A stretch of DNA of 8,534 bases from Acholeplasmataceae bacterium (GTDB taxonomy: Bacteria > Bacillota > Negativicutes > Acidaminococcales > Acidaminococcaceae). Under the pieces are notes generated by a model. The model did not search any database. It was not told the DNA's origin and was given only the letters and a program-made list of their open reading frames with translations. The stretch is taken from contig JAAYIB010000067.1 of NCBI GenBank assembly GCA_012744295.1, positions 1 to 8,534 of the forward strand, in the 5' to 3' direction. Positions 6,429 to 8,534 of this stretch are shown piece after piece. The translations under genes were made by a program, and so were the position numbers. Position 1 is the stretch's first letter; each line of letters begins with the position of its first letter.

Positions 6429-7931
6429 ATGCTTGATTCCAGCAGGCTGCGCAACCCCGAACTTTTTAAGAAGATTGTTGACCCGGAAAAGGCGGCCTTA
6501 TTAATCGAGGACGGCATGAATGTTGGCGTAAGCGGATTCACGCCTTCGGGCTATCCGAAAAAAACAACGATGGCTCTGGCCAGGGCTATCAGTGCGGGCA
6601 AGAAGTGCCGGATCAATCTTTGGAGCGGTGCTTCGGTCGGTCCCGAAATCGAGGAAGAACTGGCAGCGGTCAATGGTATCAAGGGTCGCATGCCGTATTA
6701 TGCTTATTCCAACAGAAGCATGAAGGTCGGCATCAATAAGAATGAAATAGAGTATCTGGACCAGCATCTAAGCCATTTTGCCCAGCACATTGACTATGGC
6801 TATTTCGGTGATGTGGACGTTGCGATAGTCGAAGCTGCCGCAATCACGGAAAACGGCGATATAGTGCTTGGCTCGGGGGTCGGGAATACGCCGATGCTTG
6901 TCAAGCATGCGAAAAGGATCATTGTTGAAGTAAACACGAGTATTCCGCTGTCGTACGAAGGCATTCATGACCTTTACGTGTTGCCACTGCCGCCCGGGAG
7001 AAGGGAAATACCGATTTATACGCCAAGGGACCGTGTCGGCAGCCGTTATCTCGAATGCGGCCTTGACAGGATTGACTGCATTGTGGAGTCGGACATTGTC
7101 GACCACGTCAGGAATCTGACACCTCCCGATGCCACGAGCGAAAAAATTGCGGACAACCTGGTCGAGTTTCTCGAACACGAACAACGGGTGGGACGTCTGC
7201 CCCAGCAGCTGCCGCCGCTGCAGTCGGGTGTGGGGAGCATTGCGAATGCCGTGCTGATGGGTTTGGAAAAATCAAAATTCGAGAATTTGGAAATGTACAC
7301 GGAAATCATGCAGGATTCAGTGTTCAAGCTGATCAAGTCGGGCAAGTTCGCGTTTGCCTCGGGCTGCGCCTTTACTCCGTCGCCGGCGGTCATGCAGATG
7401 TACAATGAGGACCCGGATCTCTATAACAAGCATATGCTGCTGAGGCCTCTCGATATAACGAATCATCCCGAGATCATCAGGCGCATGGGGCTTATCGCCA
7501 TGAACACCCCTTTGGAATTTGATATTTACGGCCATGCGAATTCGACGCACGCAATGGGCAGCACGATGATGAACGGCATCGGCGGCAGCGGCGATTTCAT
7601 GAGAAACGGAAGACTGACGATTTTCTCGACGGAATCGACTGCCAAGGGCGGGCTGATTTCCCGCATCGTCCCGATGTGCACGCACGTGGACCATACCGAA
7701 CATGACACGATGGTTTTCATAACGGAACAGGGCGTCGCCGATATCCGCGGTCTGACACCAATCAAGAGGGCGAGACTGATTATTGAAAAATGCGCCCATC
7801 CCGACTTCAGGCCATTGCTTACGGAATATCTGGAGCGTGCCGAAAAGAAGTGCCCGGGCCACGAACCGACGGACCTCGAGCATGCTTTCGACCTGCAGAT
7901 GAAGTTTGTGAAGACGGGAAGCATGCTTTAA
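6429..7931 (+). CDS. Succinyl-CoA:acetate/propionate CoA-transferase (acetyl-CoA hydrolase/transferase family)
   Basis: Moves CoA between short acyl groups. From family and context it most likely makes succinyl-CoA from succinate with propionyl-CoA (or acetyl-CoA) as donor. The 500-residue length matches the Cat1/YgfH/AarC class of about 490-540. Visible features are an N-terminal domain with NVGVSGFTPSGYPK (31-44), VLGSGVGNTPML (146-157, CoA/oxyanion loop), MYTEIMQDS (289-297) with E292 as the likely catalytic glutamate that forms the acyl-glutamyl-CoA intermediate, FASGCAFTPS (309-318), GIGGSGDF (383-390) and FITEQGVADIRGLTP (430-444). The start is ATG at 6429, with AGGAGGAG (6414-6421) seven bases upstream. 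It leads the unit, and the mutase gene follows after 58 bases without a terminator. Strict acetyl-CoA hydrolase activity is a less likely alternative. Confidence 0.92.
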   Translation: MLDSSRLRNPELFKKIVDPEKAALLIEDGMNVGVSGFTPSGYPKKTTMALARAISAGKKCRINLWSGASVGPEIEEELAAVNGIKGRMPYYAYSNRSMKVGINKNEIEYLDQHLSHFAQHIDYGYFGDVDVAIVEAAAITENGDIVLGSGVGNTPMLVKHAKRIIVEVNTSIPLSYEGIHDLYVLPLPPGRREIPIYTPRDRVGSRYLECGLDRIDCIVESDIVDHVRNLTPPDATSEKIADNLVEFLEHEQRVGRLPQQLPPLQSGVGSIANAVLMGLEKSKFENLEMYTEIMQDSVFKLIKSGKFAFASGCAFTPSPAVMQMYNEDPDLYNKHMLLRPLDITNHPEIIRRMGLIAMNTPLEFDIYGHANSTHAMGSTMMNGIGGSGDFMRNGRLTIFSTESTAKGGLISRIVPMCTHVDHTEHDTMVFITEQGVADIRGLTPIKRARLIIEKCAHPDFRPLLTEYLERAEKKCPGHEPTDLEHAFDLQMKFVKTGSML

Positions 7932-7989
7932 GGCTATAATGCAGGAAGTGCTGCAAAATATTTGTCAGGGAAAAAAGGGAGGAATTTAC

Positions 7990-8534
7990 ATGAACAACGA
8001 AGAGAAGACAGCTATCACGGAGGGTTTGCAGAAATACGAGGCGAAACTGGCCAAGGAGACGGCAAAGAATCCGGAAAGAAAGAAATTTGACGTAAAACCG
8101 TTATATACACCTCTTGATACAGAGAACCTCGACTATTGCGCCAAGGTTGGCTATCCGGGAGAATATCCCTTCACCCGCGGCGTACAGCCGACCATGTATC
8201 GCGGCAGGCTTTGGACAATGCGGGCTTATTCCGGTTTTGCGACTGCCGAAGAGACTAACGAGAGATACAAGATGCTACTGGCTTCAGGCACGACGGGACT
8301 TTCGGTGGCAATGGACCTGCCGACGCAGGTAGGGCTTGATTCTTCGGACGAGTTATCGCACGGCGAAGTCGGCAAGGTGGGAGTCGCGATCGACTCCCTG
8401 GCCGATATGGAAAAGCTTTTTGAAGGCATTGACCTTTCCAAGGTTTCAACCTCGATGACGATTAACGGACCGGCAGCAGTCCTTTTGGCCATGTATGTGG
8501 CCGTTGCCGAAAAGAACGGCATCACGCCTGACCA
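7990..8534 (+). CDS. Methylmalonyl-CoA mutase, catalytic (large) subunit, N-terminal part
   Basis: Adenosylcobalamin-dependent rearrangement of succinyl-CoA and (R)-methylmalonyl-CoA. 181 codons are present and the frame is open to the right edge. GYPGEYPFTRGVQPTMYRGR (54-73), TMRAYSGFATAEETNERY (76-93), GLSVAMDLPTQVG (103-115), GEVGKVGVAIDS (125-136) and VSTSMTINGPAAVLLAMYVA (152-171) are typical of the substrate-binding barrel. R63 and Y70 match Arg82 and Tyr89 of the Propionibacterium enzyme. Y70 favours methylmalonyl-CoA over isobutyryl-CoA mutase, which has Phe there. ATG at 7990 is preceded by GGGAGGA (7977-7983) with six bases between. It cannot be seen whether the B12-binding domain is fused (about 720 residues) or separate (about 550 plus a small subunit). 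It is the second gene of the CoA-transferase unit. Confidence 0.94.
   Translation, partial: MNNEEKTAITEGLQKYEAKLAKETAKNPERKKFDVKPLYTPLDTENLDYCAKVGYPGEYPFTRGVQPTMYRGRLWTMRAYSGFATAEETNERYKMLLASGTTGLSVAMDLPTQVGLDSSDELSHGEVGKVGVAIDSLADMEKLFEGIDLSKVSTSMTINGPAAVLLAMYVAVAEKNGITPD

Noticed and set aside
7935..7940. TATAAT just after the CoA-transferase stop as an internal mutase promoter
   Set aside because: No recognisable -35 box lies 16-18 bases upstream, so readthrough from the CoA-transferase promoter is the simpler explanation.

Overview
The window is about 8.5 kb of bacterial chromosome with short intergenic regions, strong purine-rich ribosome binding sites and hairpin-plus-T-run terminators. 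It carries five complete or partial metabolic genes and one LysR regulator. The gene content (a type III glutamine synthetase, purC, methylmalonyl-CoA epimerase, a succinate/propionate-type CoA-transferase and a B12-dependent methylmalonyl-CoA mutase), with moderate GC in genes and AT-rich spacers, suggests an anaerobic low-to-mid-GC Firmicute. My best guess is a succinate-to-propionate fermenter of the Negativicutes (Acidaminococcaceae, such as Phascolarctobacterium or Succiniclasticum). This taxonomic call is inference from gene content only.

Layout. Positions 2-1534 (minus strand) hold the N-terminal 511 residues of GlnN. It is read away from purC (1875-2579, plus) across a 340-bp divergent intergenic region. 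That region has a recognisable promoter for each gene and a structured leader in front of each: an attenuator-like hairpin pair before glnN and a tandem-hairpin leader before purC. A strong terminator follows purC. A LysR-type regulator (2774-3688) follows as its own unit and is closed by another terminator.

The right half is a propionate/methylmalonyl-CoA locus in two transcription units. Unit 1 is methylmalonyl-CoA epimerase (4106-4522) plus an MmgE/PrpD-family protein (4576-5943), closed by a terminator at 6028-6064. Unit 2 is a succinate/propionate/acetate-type CoA-transferase (6429-7931) plus the start of the methylmalonyl-CoA mutase catalytic subunit (7990 to the window edge). Together the CoA-transferase, mutase and epimerase interconvert succinate, succinyl-CoA, (R)- and (S)-methylmalonyl-CoA and propionyl-CoA. 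The carboxyl-removing or carboxyl-transferring step is not in the window.

The most notable signal is a perfect 41-bp repeat (3918-3958 and 6298-6338), one copy in front of each of the two units. Each copy lies at the same distance from a matching -10-like box. It looks like a shared promoter/operator that ties the units into one regulon. The co-directional LysR gene just upstream is a candidate regulator. A second notable signal is the glnN leader, whose alternative RNA structures resemble ANTAR-controlled antitermination.
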